Positions 54,497-64,000 of a stretch of DNA of 64,000 nucleotides are shown one piece after another (position 1 is the stretch's first letter; every line of letters begins with the position of its first letter). The stretch is taken from NCBI GenBank assembly GCA_039105265.1, contig JAPFFF010000016.1:496001-560000 (forward strand), in the 5' to 3' direction. Under the pieces are notes generated by a model. The model was not told where the DNA came from. It searched no databases and saw only the letters and a list, made by a program, of their open reading frames with translations. The position numbers and the translations under genes are program-made. This DNA is from Tritrichomonas musculus. Lineage: Eukaryota; Parabasalia; Tritrichomonadida; Tritrichomonadidae.

Positions 54497-54910
54497 GAAT
54501 GATAAAAGCTTCTTATAGTGGATTTAAATTAACAGGCTTTAGATATTCGTCCATAAAAGATTTTCAATTAATCATTCAATATTTGTGCGGGTTACCAAAA
54601 TTTATAATAAAAAACTTGTTTTCCAATAATGTTTTATTTCAAAGATCATTCATTGAACATATAAATAAGTCGTATCTGCATATCATCAGAAAATAATTAT
54701 AAAAAAAGATTTTACAAAATAAAGTATTGAATTTTTTCAAAGTAGCTTACAAAAATAAAATCGTAATTTTACATTTTATTTAAGAAATTAACAACATATA
54801 TTTCTCGTTAAAAATAATTACAAAACATTATTAAATTAAAAACACACTTGAAAGGTCAAAACTGAATTGTATATATATATAATATTAAAATAGGAATCAA
54901 GTCAAACATA
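54236..54910. other. AT-rich 3' flank of the carboxypeptidase gene
   Basis: It contains a run of about 27 A near 54470-54496 and a GGTCCAAAATACATTTTT segment (54249) inverted relative to one at about 53498-53515. No gene is seen. Confidence 0.4.
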
Positions 54911-57900
54911 TTACTTACTTGAAAACGATCTATTAGCTCGGGAACTTTTTAAAACTTTGATTGACTTTGACATTCTAGGTGATTTAATTGCTTTTGATTT
55001 ATTATGAATATTAGTATTTGTTGAGCTAAAATAATTTGATTTAGAGAAATTATTATTATTTCTTTTCACTTTATTTCTCACAGGGGCCATTTTATTTGGA
55101 GATTGCTTATTATGATTATTAATATTAGTATTAATTTTTGACACGAATTTGGAAGAATCATTGTTTGAAGCTCTCGTTGTAGATTTTGCTCTTATTTTAT
55201 TATTATTATTGTTTGGATTAAAGCTCGTCATTTTAATATTTGAGTCATTTTGATTCGCTTTTACTGAATTTGAATTCTTTCTCAAACTTTGAGTAGAAAC
55301 GAGCTTTGTAATTTCATTGCTCGCCAGTTCAACAAGACAGTTAAATATCTTAGATTGCGAATTTGAACTTGAGCTATCATTATTGCTACTATTGGTCAAT
55401 TTTGGCTTTGAATTTGAATTATCAAATTCAATTTTTTTTCTGTTTGATGAATTTGAATTAGAATTCAAATTTTCAGAGCTAGATTTGAATTTATTTGAAT
55501 GATTTGAATTAGAATTCAAAGTGTCAAACTCAGATTTGTTTTTATTTGGATTTGAATTATCAAATTCAATTTTTTTCCTGTTTGATGAATTTGAATTAGA
55601 ATTCAAATTTTCAGAGCTAGATTTGAATTTATTTGAATGATTTGAATTAGAATTCAAATTTTCAAATTCAGATTTGTTTTTATTTCGATTCGTTTTTTCA
55701 GATTCAATTTTTTTTCTGATTGGTGAATTTGTGATTGAATTGGAATTGAATTTGTCAATTTCGGTTTCATTTTTGTTTTTGATTTTGTTTGGCAAACTAA
55801 GATCCAGTTTGTCAATGACAACCTCACTTTTATTTTTGATCTTATTAGGTGAATTTACATTCAATTTTTCAATGACAACTTCATTTTTATTTCTCGGTGA
55901 CGAATTTGAATCCAAACTGTCAATTTCATTGACACTTTTTGTCCTATTTGAATTCAAGGTGATGTCATTTTCAGAACTCATTGTAACTTTTGAATTAAAC
56001 CGCAAAATTGGCGGTTTATAATTTTTTAAGGCCGCCTCTTTAATACTAGGGAAACCCTTTTGAAAACTGAACTCGAAATCACTTATTTTATTCTTGTTTT
56101 CAGTTCTTTTTTCAGTGCTTCCAATTGCGGGAGTGCTGCTGCATTCGGCTATCTTGACGAGCGGAGATGTCTCACTTGAGAAGAGGTGAAAAAGAGCCTC
56201 AGCGACACGTGCACCAATTTCCTTCCAAATTGTCTCATTGTACAAAGTGTTGCACCTCGGACCACTTGGAATTCCGCCGAAAGAAGACTCGATTGTGAAG
56301 CTGTGAACGACACCGAGTTCGCGCCTTATCACGCATCTAGAAGCGTCCTTTCTTTCGGGCGGAATTGAAAAGACGCACCTCTCAAACGAGAAGGCATCGC
56401 AGAGCAAGGAAAGCATCCTTGGAAAGACCTTCTCTTTGTTAATGAACGACGAAGGAAGATTCTCACTCGAGTCCCAAGGACAGCCATACGCAAACGTTCC
56501 GTGCTGACGTGAATGCCCGTGAAAATCAATGTAGGCCGCGATGCCAAGTTCTCTGTTCAGTTCAAACATCAGCTTCTTCGTGTGATAGACAACGGGATGC
56601 CTGATTTCGTCAGGATTGTTCCACACGCGGTTTAAATCGTCTCCTTCGAGGCCAACTCTGTAGTAGCCTTCGACGACACCATCAATGTTGATCATCGGGA
56701 CAATCTGGAAAATGAAGTGATCAAGTAGATAGGCGGTTATCGGTTGTGGCGATAGGAGAAAATCAATTAAACCGTGAAGAACGATAGAGCCGTTCGATTC
56801 ACCTGGATGAATCCTCGCTGTAATGAATATACACCTCTTTTTGACCTCTGATGGTGAATTGTTGGCGGTTATGGTCAATAATGGGCAATCTTTTCCACCA
56901 TAGGTCTTGCATAACGTTCGCCTCTGAATTAATAAAGGACTGTTTCCAATCCACCTCATAATTGACCTGTTTAGATCGGTGAAAGTGTACGGTAGGGCAT
57001 AGCAAAAATAGACAACATCATCATCGTACGGAAATGTGATCTGAAATTGGAGAGTTGACCGTTTATTTTTTGATTTGTTTTTGCCGCTTTTTTTCTTGTC
57101 TTTGTCTTTTTTACAATTGCTGCTCGTGCCTTTTTTCAATGTGGTGCCATAGGCATAATTTGTACCTGCTCGAAACCATGACGTTTTCTTGTTTTTCGCC
57201 ATCTTTTCGGAATACATAAATATTTTAGATCCGCTGGAAAATACTCCGTTGCTCTTGTTGAAGCCTGAAATATAAAATGTAATTTTTCTATTCGAATTTG
57301 GAATAACTTTGATGTTTGACATTTGAAAATAAAACCATTGACATTGACCTGAAAGAGTATGATCATACTCAAGTATACAGTGGTATGTGTCTGGATTTAA
57401 ACGATATGCGTACATTAAGTTGCCTGATTCAAATCGTGAATTAAATCTAATCGTTTTATCATTTTTGAAAACTGGTGGTCCAAGACATTTTTCTGGATCT
57501 TTATAACTGTAAATTAGAGTGCCTCCTTTCCAAAGATTTTCTGGCCAATAAGGCTTTTTCGATTGTGGAGCAAATGTAGTTGCATTAATATCAGAAAAAC
57601 CTGGATGAGATATGTAGTTTATTTCTTTGAGTGAATGATAAATAATTGTGTTCTTTTCATTATTATTCATTATTTCTGGAGTAACATTACTTGGCTTTTC
57701 ATTAATTACTTGTGAAATCTCAGTTTCATTCGTTTTTTTAGGGGTAGAGTTTGTTGTTGGCACTGAATCAGCTTGAATATTTTCATTCTCTGCTTTATTC
57801 TCGTCTTTTAAAATAAAATCGTCGTCTTCTATCGTATGTATTTGCGAAATTTCGATTTTGAGATGAGCTCTGTGATTTTTATTGGTCCCATCTACAGATT

Positions 57901-57958
57901 TTTTGATTTTTGGATGTATCTTTAACATACTTTCTTCTTTTTCTTCATCTATAAGCAT
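54911..57958 (-). CDS. cytosolic carboxypeptidase of the Nna1/CCP type (M14 family), 1015 aa
   Basis: Residues 140-345 form the N-terminal domain typical of cytosolic carboxypeptidases (RFNSRFESGNLMYAYRL near 171, QCQWFYFQMSN near 205). The peptidase domain has ARIHPGESNGS with zinc ligands H384 and E387, and GDDLNRVWNNP near residue 440 (substrate-binding Arg). YIDFHGHS follows with zinc ligand H480, and FTIESSFGG with the catalytic Glu near residue 557. These enzymes trim glutamates from tubulin and other C-terminal tails, fitting a flagellate with many microtubule structures. Residues 600-1015 are a disordered Asn/Ser/Lys-rich tail with tandem repeats. The ATG at 57958 is the first in frame. 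Confidence 0.93.
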   Translation of the reverse strand: MLIDEEKEESMLKIHPKIKKSVDGTNKNHRAHLKIEISQIHTIEDDDFILKDENKAENENIQADSVPTTNSTPKKTNETEISQVINEKPSNVTPEIMNNNEKNTIIYHSLKEINYISHPGFSDINATTFAPQSKKPYWPENLWKGGTLIYSYKDPEKCLGPPVFKNDKTIRFNSRFESGNLMYAYRLNPDTYHCILEYDHTLSGQCQWFYFQMSNIKVIPNSNRKITFYISGFNKSNGVFSSGSKIFMYSEKMAKNKKTSWFRAGTNYAYGTTLKKGTSSNCKKDKDKKKSGKNKSKNKRSTLQFQITFPYDDDVVYFCYALPYTFTDLNRSIMRWIGNSPLLIQRRTLCKTYGGKDCPLLTITANNSPSEVKKRCIFITARIHPGESNGSIVLHGLIDFLLSPQPITAYLLDHFIFQIVPMINIDGVVEGYYRVGLEGDDLNRVWNNPDEIRHPVVYHTKKLMFELNRELGIAAYIDFHGHSRQHGTFAYGCPWDSSENLPSSFINKEKVFPRMLSLLCDAFSFERCVFSIPPERKDASRCVIRRELGVVHSFTIESSFGGIPSGPRCNTLYNETIWKEIGARVAEALFHLFSSETSPLVKIAECSSTPAIGSTEKRTENKNKISDFEFSFQKGFPSIKEAALKNYKPPILRFNSKVTMSSENDITLNSNRTKSVNEIDSLDSNSSPRNKNEVVIEKLNVNSPNKIKNKSEVVIDKLDLSLPNKIKNKNETEIDKFNSNSITNSPIRKKIESEKTNRNKNKSEFENLNSNSNHSNKFKSSSENLNSNSNSSNRKKIEFDNSNPNKNKSEFDTLNSNSNHSNKFKSSSENLNSNSNSSNRKKIEFDNSNSKPKLTNSSNNDSSSSNSQSKIFNCLVELASNEITKLVSTQSLRKNSNSVKANQNDSNIKMTSFNPNNNNNKIRAKSTTRASNNDSSKFVSKINTNINNHNKQSPNKMAPVRNKVKRNNNNFSKSNYFSSTNTNIHNKSKAIKSPRMSKSIKVLKSSRANRSFSSK

Positions 57959-58373
57959 TAAATTAATTTGGGATAGGAAAGATAAAAACTTGATTTTATA
58001 GCAACTTTTTCATAACATATCTGTCCGTAATAAATTTTTTCTGAAAAAACAAAAAACGTACAATAATCAAAATCTTTTTGATAATGTTTCTATAAATTTA
58101 CATTATTAAAATTTGAAATGATAATGGAACGTTGAATTGAAATAATCTAGGAATTAAATTGGTCATTCTGAAATGAAAATAAAAATTAATAATATTTTTT
58201 ATTTAGGCTCCAAGTGACCAATGAAAATCAATCAAAGAGATAGCATATTTTCTTTCAAAAAGATCAAATGCTAAAAAGTCGTCATTGACCATATTTTATA
58301 ATAATATTTAAAATCCAAATTAAAAAAAAATTAAACAATTTAACAATAACTATAATATAATCATTTTTTTTAT
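57959..58373. other. AT-rich intergenic region, no gene seen
   Basis: It lies between the minus-strand carboxypeptidase start and the end of the LRR segment, and so holds the promoter of the former. No motif stands out. Confidence 0.4.
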
Positions 58374-59575
58374 TTATATATATTTTTTATCACTGTTTGC
58401 AGGCGAACCATCAAAAATTCCTTTTCCAACCGAAACAGCAGATGAAATATAAGTGTAGGCAAGTGACTCGCATCCGGAGAAGCAATAATCTCCAATCCTC
58501 TTCACCGAAAAAGGGATATCGACCTTTTTCAACTTTGTGCATCCTTCAAACGCACCTTTCTCAATTGCTTTCACAGAGTACGGAAACGAAACATGCTCCA
58601 GCGATGAACATCCGGTGAAAGTGTATTCTTTCACTGTTTCTAAAGAGGAAGGTATCGCAATATCTGCCAGTGCGACGCAATTTTCAAATGCGTTATCTCC
58701 AATAGAAGACACAGAAGAAGGCATTTCCACTTTTTTCAATTTCTTGCACCCACCAAAAGTGCTGCTTCCGATTGAAGTGACAGATTCTGGAATTTTGACA
58801 TCACCTAACGATGAACACTCACAAAAAGCGTGGTCTTTGATCTCTTTGATGGAATCGGGAAGAGAAACCATGAGGAGTGATTTGCATCCTTTGAAAACAT
58901 AGGATTCAATCACTGTCACTTTTTTGGGAATTGTGATTGTGATCAACGAAGAACAGTTGTAGAAAACATAGCTTCCAATTGTTGTCAAAAATGCTGGCAA
59001 TGCAACTTGCTTCAATGAGCAACAATCTTTGAAGGCACTAAAAGCAATAACTTCTATTAAATAACCTAATTTGACACGTTCAAGTGACTTGCATTCCTCA
59101 AAAGTTCCCTCGGCAATCAATTTAACGGATTTTGGCACAGATATTTCTTTCAATTTTGCACACTTTTTGAATGCATTCTTGCCAATTGAATTGAGCGACT
59201 CTGGCAGAATTAATTCCTCTAATGAAACACATCCTTCAAAGGCGCTTTCACCAATCGATTCTAATGACGTTGGCAAGGAAACAGTCGTGAGTGACTCGCA
59301 GCCAAAAAATACGTTATTTCCAATAATTTTGACACTCGATGGAAGAATGATTTTCTGTAATAAGGTGCATTTAGCAAAGGCATTGCTGTCAATGGACACT
59401 AAATAATATGGAATATTCAATTCAGTTATCGGAAATCCAGATAAACCAAATTCGCCGAATTCAATGCCTTTACATCCAAGTAATTGTTGAACAACTTCAA
59501 AATGGTTTTTCTCTGCAGCAATTATTAATGCTGTCTTATTTAAATATTTGCTAAAATTCTATTTGTAATTAATTT
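58374..59575 (-). CDS. BspA-like leucine-rich repeat segment preceded by an ankyrin repeat
   Basis: From about 59549 the frame reads an ankyrin unit (NKTALIIAAEKNHFEVVQQLL), a short linker and then about 14 BspA-type leucine-rich repeats of 23 residues. Typical repeats are SIGESAFEGCVSLEELILP and VTSIGSSTFGGCKKLKKVEM. The open frame extends upstream to a stop near 59570 but has no ATG, so this must be the 3' part of a longer gene, continuing from the ankyrin pieces at 59722-60062 and 60380-61460. BspA-like proteins are a huge trichomonad family, some at the cell surface. No signal peptide or membrane anchor is seen here. Confidence 0.85.
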
Positions 59576-59721
59576 TTGAAATGTCATTAAAAATATTGAT
59601 TTTTTTTGAATTTTATTTAAAAAGTGGAAATTTGAAATGAAATTAAAAAAAAATTTTTATTTGAAATTCTATGAAAAATGAAGTGAAGTGAAATGACATT
59701 AAAAAAATTGAATTAAAATTG

Positions 59722-59817
59722 ATCTTTCATTAACATTAATTTCCGGATGCATTAATAAATATTTACATATTTTGGCATTGCCAGATGCAGCAATTATATG
59801 TAATGCTGTCTTATTAA
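59722..59817 (-). pseudogene. isolated ankyrin-repeat segment of the split locus
   Basis: Minus-strand reading gives NKTALHIIAASGNAKICKYL followed by HPEINVNERS, one full ankyrin unit, bounded on both sides by AT-rich inserts with stops. It lies in order between the units at 59965 and 59549. Confidence 0.8.
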
Positions 59818-59964
59818 AAAATATTAAATGAAATTTGATAAACAAACAAATGAATTAGAAATTTCATAAAAATAAATAAATTTGAAATTTCATTAAATTT
59901 TTGTTTTCAAAACGAAATTAAAAAACAAAATAAAATTTTATGAAAATAAAGTGAAGTGAAATGA

Positions 59965-60062
59965 TATCTTTTGCATTCACATCAATATCTGGATTAGATA
60001 ATAAAATTTTTGCTGTTTCAACACATTGATTTTCTGCTGCAACAGTTAATGCTGTTTTATTA
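59965..60062 (-). pseudogene. isolated ankyrin-repeat segment of the split locus
   Basis: Minus-strand reading gives NKTALTVAAENQCVETAKIL followed by NPDIDVNAKD, one ankyrin unit. It is separated from the upstream part by about 310 bp and from the next unit by about 150 bp of AT-rich sequence without GT...AG ends. Confidence 0.8.
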
Positions 60063-60379
60063 AAATTGAAAAATTTTGAATTTCATTAGAAAAACTTTTG
60101 ATTTTAAATTTCATTAATAAAAGAATTGATTTATGAATTTTATTCATAAAATAAATAATTTGGAATGTAATTAAAAAATAATTAATTTAAAATTTGATCA
60201 AAATATTTGATTTTGAACTTGATAAAACAATTTTAATAATTGAAACGCTATTGAAAAAAAAATTGATTTTGAAACGAAATTCACAAAAAAATTAAATGAA
60301 ACTGTATTTAAAAAATTAATTGAAATTGTATTAAAAATCTTAAAAATTAGAATTATTCTAGCATTAATATTTATATTAC

Positions 60380-61460
60380 CTGTTTTCAAAATAATTCTAA
60401 CAAGTTGTGGATAACCGAATTGACACAAATAAAAGAACGATGTATCATTATTCAAATCTTCAGGAAAGAAAGAATAATTGTAATGTTTAAGACTATTAAA
60501 ACGAACGTCATCTTCATTAATTTGTTCATATTGAATTAAATTATTTTGTATGTAATCAGCTAGTTCATTATGATGACATTTTATTGCTTCAATATAATAA
60601 TCACTAATTGTCAAGTCTTTTGTAATTTTGAAACATGAAGTGTAAATTTTCTTTTCTTCAAGAAGATGAATCAATTCCGGATTTCGACCATGAATTGCGT
60701 AGAGCCAAATTGAAGGCGTCATTTCAGCTTTATTTATATATAAATATTTGAAAATTTGAATTGACCCATAAAAAGATGCATATTCAATTAAACATGGACT
60801 CTTATTGAATAGAAATGAATTGGATTCATAAATGGTCGGTTCTATCGTTGTTGAAAATGGAATGGAACTTGAGTTTATATATGTAATGAAGTCATCAATT
60901 GAATCATTTTGAATAATGGTTGATAGAATGTCATCGTTCTCACCTTTTTGACGGCTTGTTTCAAATTTCTCTAAATTTTCATTATTGATTATGTTTTCTA
61001 CTTCTTCTTTAACTTTTTTATCATTAATAAAATCTTTGAATTCAGGATAAAAATAATGTAAATATTTGGCTGCTCGAAAGAATTCGTTGCTTATTTGATC
61101 AGCGATGTTTTGATCTGGAATTAAAATTCCTTCTTTAATAAGAAAAAGAAGAATAGGTTTGTTACTTTGAAATATATTGAATATTTCCGAGTTTGTTAAA
61201 TTTTCTTTGATTGGGTCTTTGAAATGTGCAATGATTTGTTGGATTCTTGGGAAAAATTCTGGCGTGCGATGATGATTATTTGTTAATTTTACTAAAAAAT
61301 GAAGAAATTCAATAAAACCTTTTAGGATTTCTTGTATTTCGAAAGTATCCATATAATTCGATAATTCATCAAAAGAAAGCCCATCTTCTTCACCATCAAT
61401 GAATTCAAGAACTTTTTCTTGAAATTCAATCATTTCATCTATATATTCTTGCGTCTCCAT
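60380..61460 (-). CDS. ankyrin protein N-terminal part (DUF3447 type), about 360 aa
   Basis: ATG 61460 opens a frame whose first 360 residues match the trichomonad ankyrin family pattern. It has a helical N-terminal region (ETQEYIDEMIEFQEKVLEFI and YPEFKDFINDKKVKEEVENI), then ankyrin-like units with SPCLIEYASFYGSIQIFKYL and DTSFFYLCQFGYPQLVRII. Beyond INININA-type sequence near 60380 the frame runs into an AT-rich insert and stops at 60198. The gene therefore appears to continue through the isolated ankyrin units into the LRR segment. Such proteins are probably cytoplasmic; no signal or membrane segment is visible. Confidence 0.75.
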
Positions 61461-63114
61461 CTTTTATTTTTTATTCTTGTTATATTTTATATTAATGACG
61501 CTGAAATCAAAATCCCATATCATTTTTTATCATAAGATTTCAAATATCTTGAAAATTCTAATTATATTTTCATTTAATAAATTCAATATTTATATTTTTA
61601 ATATGATTAATAAATAAATAAATATATAATAATAATTATTTCATCATTTAATATTAAGATATATATAAAACATAAATTGAAAATAAAAAATAACTATTTC
61701 AATTATTGAATTATATAATCTTCAAATTGAAATGAATAATTATAATGTAAAATAATCGTTATTTTTTTTATATTTATTTTGTTTGTTAAGGGAGTTTTAC
61801 GAAAACTCTTTTGTCCATTTTCAAATATTTTCATTAAAAATAGAGTATATTTATATAAATAGTAAATAATATAGATAATAAATAAAAGATATAAATATAA
61901 TAAAATTCAGTAAATTTCACAATATTTTTATTTTTTAATTTGACCTTATGCATTCAATTTGCTACCTGTCGCTTCAAAATTTGAATGCAATTGAAGAATA
62001 TCTTTTTTTTTTACTGGTCACCAAAAAAAAAGTTCATTTTCGTTCGTTAATTTTTCGTTGAATATCAAACTTATAAAAATTTGGTCTTAGGAAACCCATC
62101 ATCAATTCTAGTATTCTAATGATGTCGCGCCTCTAACTCAAGGTAAAATCAAAAATTGGAAATTAAATTTTTTTATATTTTTATTAAAAACCTAAATAAA
62201 AAATTAGGGCCTGACAATCTCTAAGCTTATCATCCGAGATAATATATCATTATTCTGTTTTCTCTCAATCTTTTTACTGATTGTCGAATTAGACTTTGAA
62301 AATTATATCCCAATATGTGGCTTTTAAATTTAAATTTTAATAATATATTTTAGCGCAAAATCAGATAAAACTTACTATTCAATTAACCAAGTTTGAAAAG
62401 ATCGATTAATTACAAAATTTTAATATACAATTTCGTTTTTATTAAAACTTAAAGATTAAATAGCAAGAGTTTTTATAAAATTCCATTGATTGATACAGTT
62501 AAATTAACAATTTAAGTTTTTCCTTTTTCTTTTTACTTGAAAAAGTAAAAAAATTTCTAAATATTTGCATTTGCCATAAAAAAACAATGATTCCAGAAGA
62601 ACTTTTATTAATTTATTTTACACGTGATGCAAGTAATTATAGTGAATTTTTAAATATATTTGATGAATGAATTTGCATATTATAAAAATATTATATTAAT
62701 TTAAATGATGATTTTTAAAATCGCTGATATTTTATTGATGTATAAGTTCTCAATATTTGATTTTTATATTTTGTTTTAATAAATGTTGGCTAATTAATAA
62801 AAGATATAATTTCATGACAAAATCATAAAAAAGGAATAATAGTCTTTATCATTAGTTATTTATTTTCCTTATTGTTTTGTTGATATATATCAAGTTTGTT
62901 TTTTAATTGAAAAGGAATGAGTAAAGTTTTTTTGGGATTTTATTTTTCATAAAACCACCTTAACCACACTATTTATTATTTTATGTTACGATAGAAATAT
63001 GAAATCAAACCAAACAATGGTTTTAATACTTCATGAAACATTAAAGATAATCTAAAAATAATAATAAATATGTTATAAATCAATTTTTAGACCTTAATAA
63101 TGTAAATAATGCAG
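61461..63114. other. AT-rich intergenic region, no gene seen
   Basis: 1.65 kb with simple AT-rich tracts. A small perfect hairpin GAGTTTT-ACG-AAAACTC lies near 61793-61810. No coding or RNA signal is visible. Confidence 0.5.
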
Positions 63115-63975
63115 TTATTTATGATAAGTATTTCTAAGTCTTTTTGAATTTTTTGTGGACGACAGAGTTAACTGTCGTGACGCAGGCCTTTTTGGCAGTC
63201 TTCTAGATGAGACTGGAGAAATTGGAGCTGATGCAGCTTTTGGACGAATCTTTATTTCTTCACCATCAATTAAAACGAGTTTGCTAGTAGTTATTGGATT
63301 TTGCTCGATTGGAGCTTTTAATGTACAAGCTCTAACATCTAATCTTTTCTGGAGAACAGTATTAGCTTCATTATGCTTTCTTTCAATAAACGAAATATTT
63401 TTGAGATATATTTGCCTTGATGCTTCAATTTGAACTTTGTGCTTTTCAATCAATGCTTCTCTGAGTTGTGCATAATGAGAATGAACATCAACTTGCCTTT
63501 GTTCGTGGGTTTGATCTGTTACTTCATTACAGAGCTTGAGTTTAATGTTAGCAGTATCGTAGTTATGAATCATCGCACTTGTTTTAGCTTGTTGTCTTAG
63601 AATATTTGCTTCTGGAACTTGTCGAAGAGTGATCAATTCTAGCTCTTTAGCATATTTCTCTGCGAGCTGCTGTAATTCGAATGCTTGCTGTTCTTTTAAT
63701 GCAGCAATCTTTTTTTGATATTTAACTTTTTCATTGACAAGGTTCCTCGTTGATTCATTGTATTGGGCTTCAGAGTCAAAAAGTATTGCTTCTCTTTCAG
63801 CTTCATATGTCTTTTGGGCATTTTGAGCCATGCACGACTTGCTTAACTTCTTTATTTCTTTTTTTAATCTTTCCATATGGTTATCTATTTCACGAGCTTT
63901 ATTAAATTCTAATTCATTAACAGCCTTAATTCTTTCTGCGCGCAAGGCTACAAGCTCTCTTTGCAATTCCATCAT
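63115..63975 (-). CDS. coiled-coil protein of unknown function (286 aa)
   Basis: The protein starts MMELQRELVALRAERIKAVN and is almost entirely charged alpha-helix over residues 1-210 (KNIAALKEQQAFELQQLAEK-type heptads). A short linker and a basic Ser/Pro/Arg-rich tail (SPVSSRRLPKRPASRQ) follow. No signal peptide or membrane segment is present. Long coiled coils with basic tails are common among trichomonad cytoskeletal proteins, but no family can be named. The ATG pair at 63970-63975 follows an A-rich leader, so the gene looks complete. Confidence 0.75.
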   Translation of the reverse strand: MMELQRELVALRAERIKAVNELEFNKAREIDNHMERLKKEIKKLSKSCMAQNAQKTYEAEREAILFDSEAQYNESTRNLVNEKVKYQKKIAALKEQQAFELQQLAEKYAKELELITLRQVPEANILRQQAKTSAMIHNYDTANIKLKLCNEVTDQTHEQRQVDVHSHYAQLREALIEKHKVQIEASRQIYLKNISFIERKHNEANTVLQKRLDVRACTLKAPIEQNPITTSKLVLIDGEEIKIRPKAASAPISPVSSRRLPKRPASRQLTLSSTKNSKRLRNTYHK

Positions 63976-64000
63976 GTTTTTTTTGAATTATCATTGAAAA

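Noticed and set aside
55317-56021. Plus-strand open frames opposite the carboxypeptidase tail
   Set aside because: They are shadows of the Asn/Ser/Lys-rich repeat region on the other strand.
59965-60380. Canonical spliceosomal introns in the ankyrin locus
   Set aside because: The insert edges lack GT...AG and the ACTAACACACAG-type 3' signal known for trichomonad introns.

Overview
The window looks like nuclear DNA of a parabasalid protist, most likely a Tritrichomonas or Trichomonas relative. The non-mobile DNA is very AT-rich, the host genes are intronless or nearly so, and the gene families are typical trichomonad ones: BspA-like leucine-rich repeats, ankyrin proteins of the DUF3447 type, and a large Polinton/Maverick. 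Species assignment is inference; no rRNA or other marker is present.

Region 1 (1-46.8 kb) is almost entirely mobile DNA, often nested. It starts with a mariner transposase remnant (1-625, minus). Next is a 4.5-kb DNA transposon with 300-bp inverted repeats (1031-5560), whose own transposase is split by a second TA-target transposon (2282-4774). A pair of perfect 39-bp inverted repeats, each bordered by TA, then frames 6264-35182. Inside that frame lie a pogo/Tc1-like transposase with one in-frame stop, an Hsp70 pseudogene, a 356-bp satellite array and, inserted in the satellite, a whole-looking 21.8-kb Polinton/Maverick (10942-32738). To its right are a small TA element, a second pogo-like element (36288-38594), an open hAT-like transposase gene, a Tc1-like remnant, and two TTAA-target elements that share one TTAA (41850-42593 and the Kolobok-like 42598-46833).

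The Polinton carries about 570-bp terminal inverted repeats. Each begins with a 263-bp module that is itself bounded by a 58-bp inverted repeat. Inside are a retroviral-type integrase, a packaging ATPase, a probable double-jelly-roll capsid protein, several small structural-type genes, an HNH-type protein, a protein-primed family B DNA polymerase and a 1719-residue fibre-like protein. The near-identical ends suggest a recent insertion. A roughly 490-bp gap between two of its genes holds strong inverted repeats and a tRNA-like stretch and may encode structured RNA.

Region 2 (47.3-64 kb) is host DNA with well-spaced genes: a CLN3/battenin-like membrane protein (47336-48721, plus), a probable SAPS-type phosphatase-associated protein (50337-51662, plus), a cytosolic carboxypeptidase acting on tubulin-type tails (54911-57958, minus), a composite ankyrin plus BspA-LRR locus broken up by AT-rich inserts (58374-61460, minus), and a coiled-coil protein (63115-63975, minus). 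The spacers hold small TIR elements and a 402-bp direct duplication. No CRISPR, rRNA or confident canonical tRNA was found.
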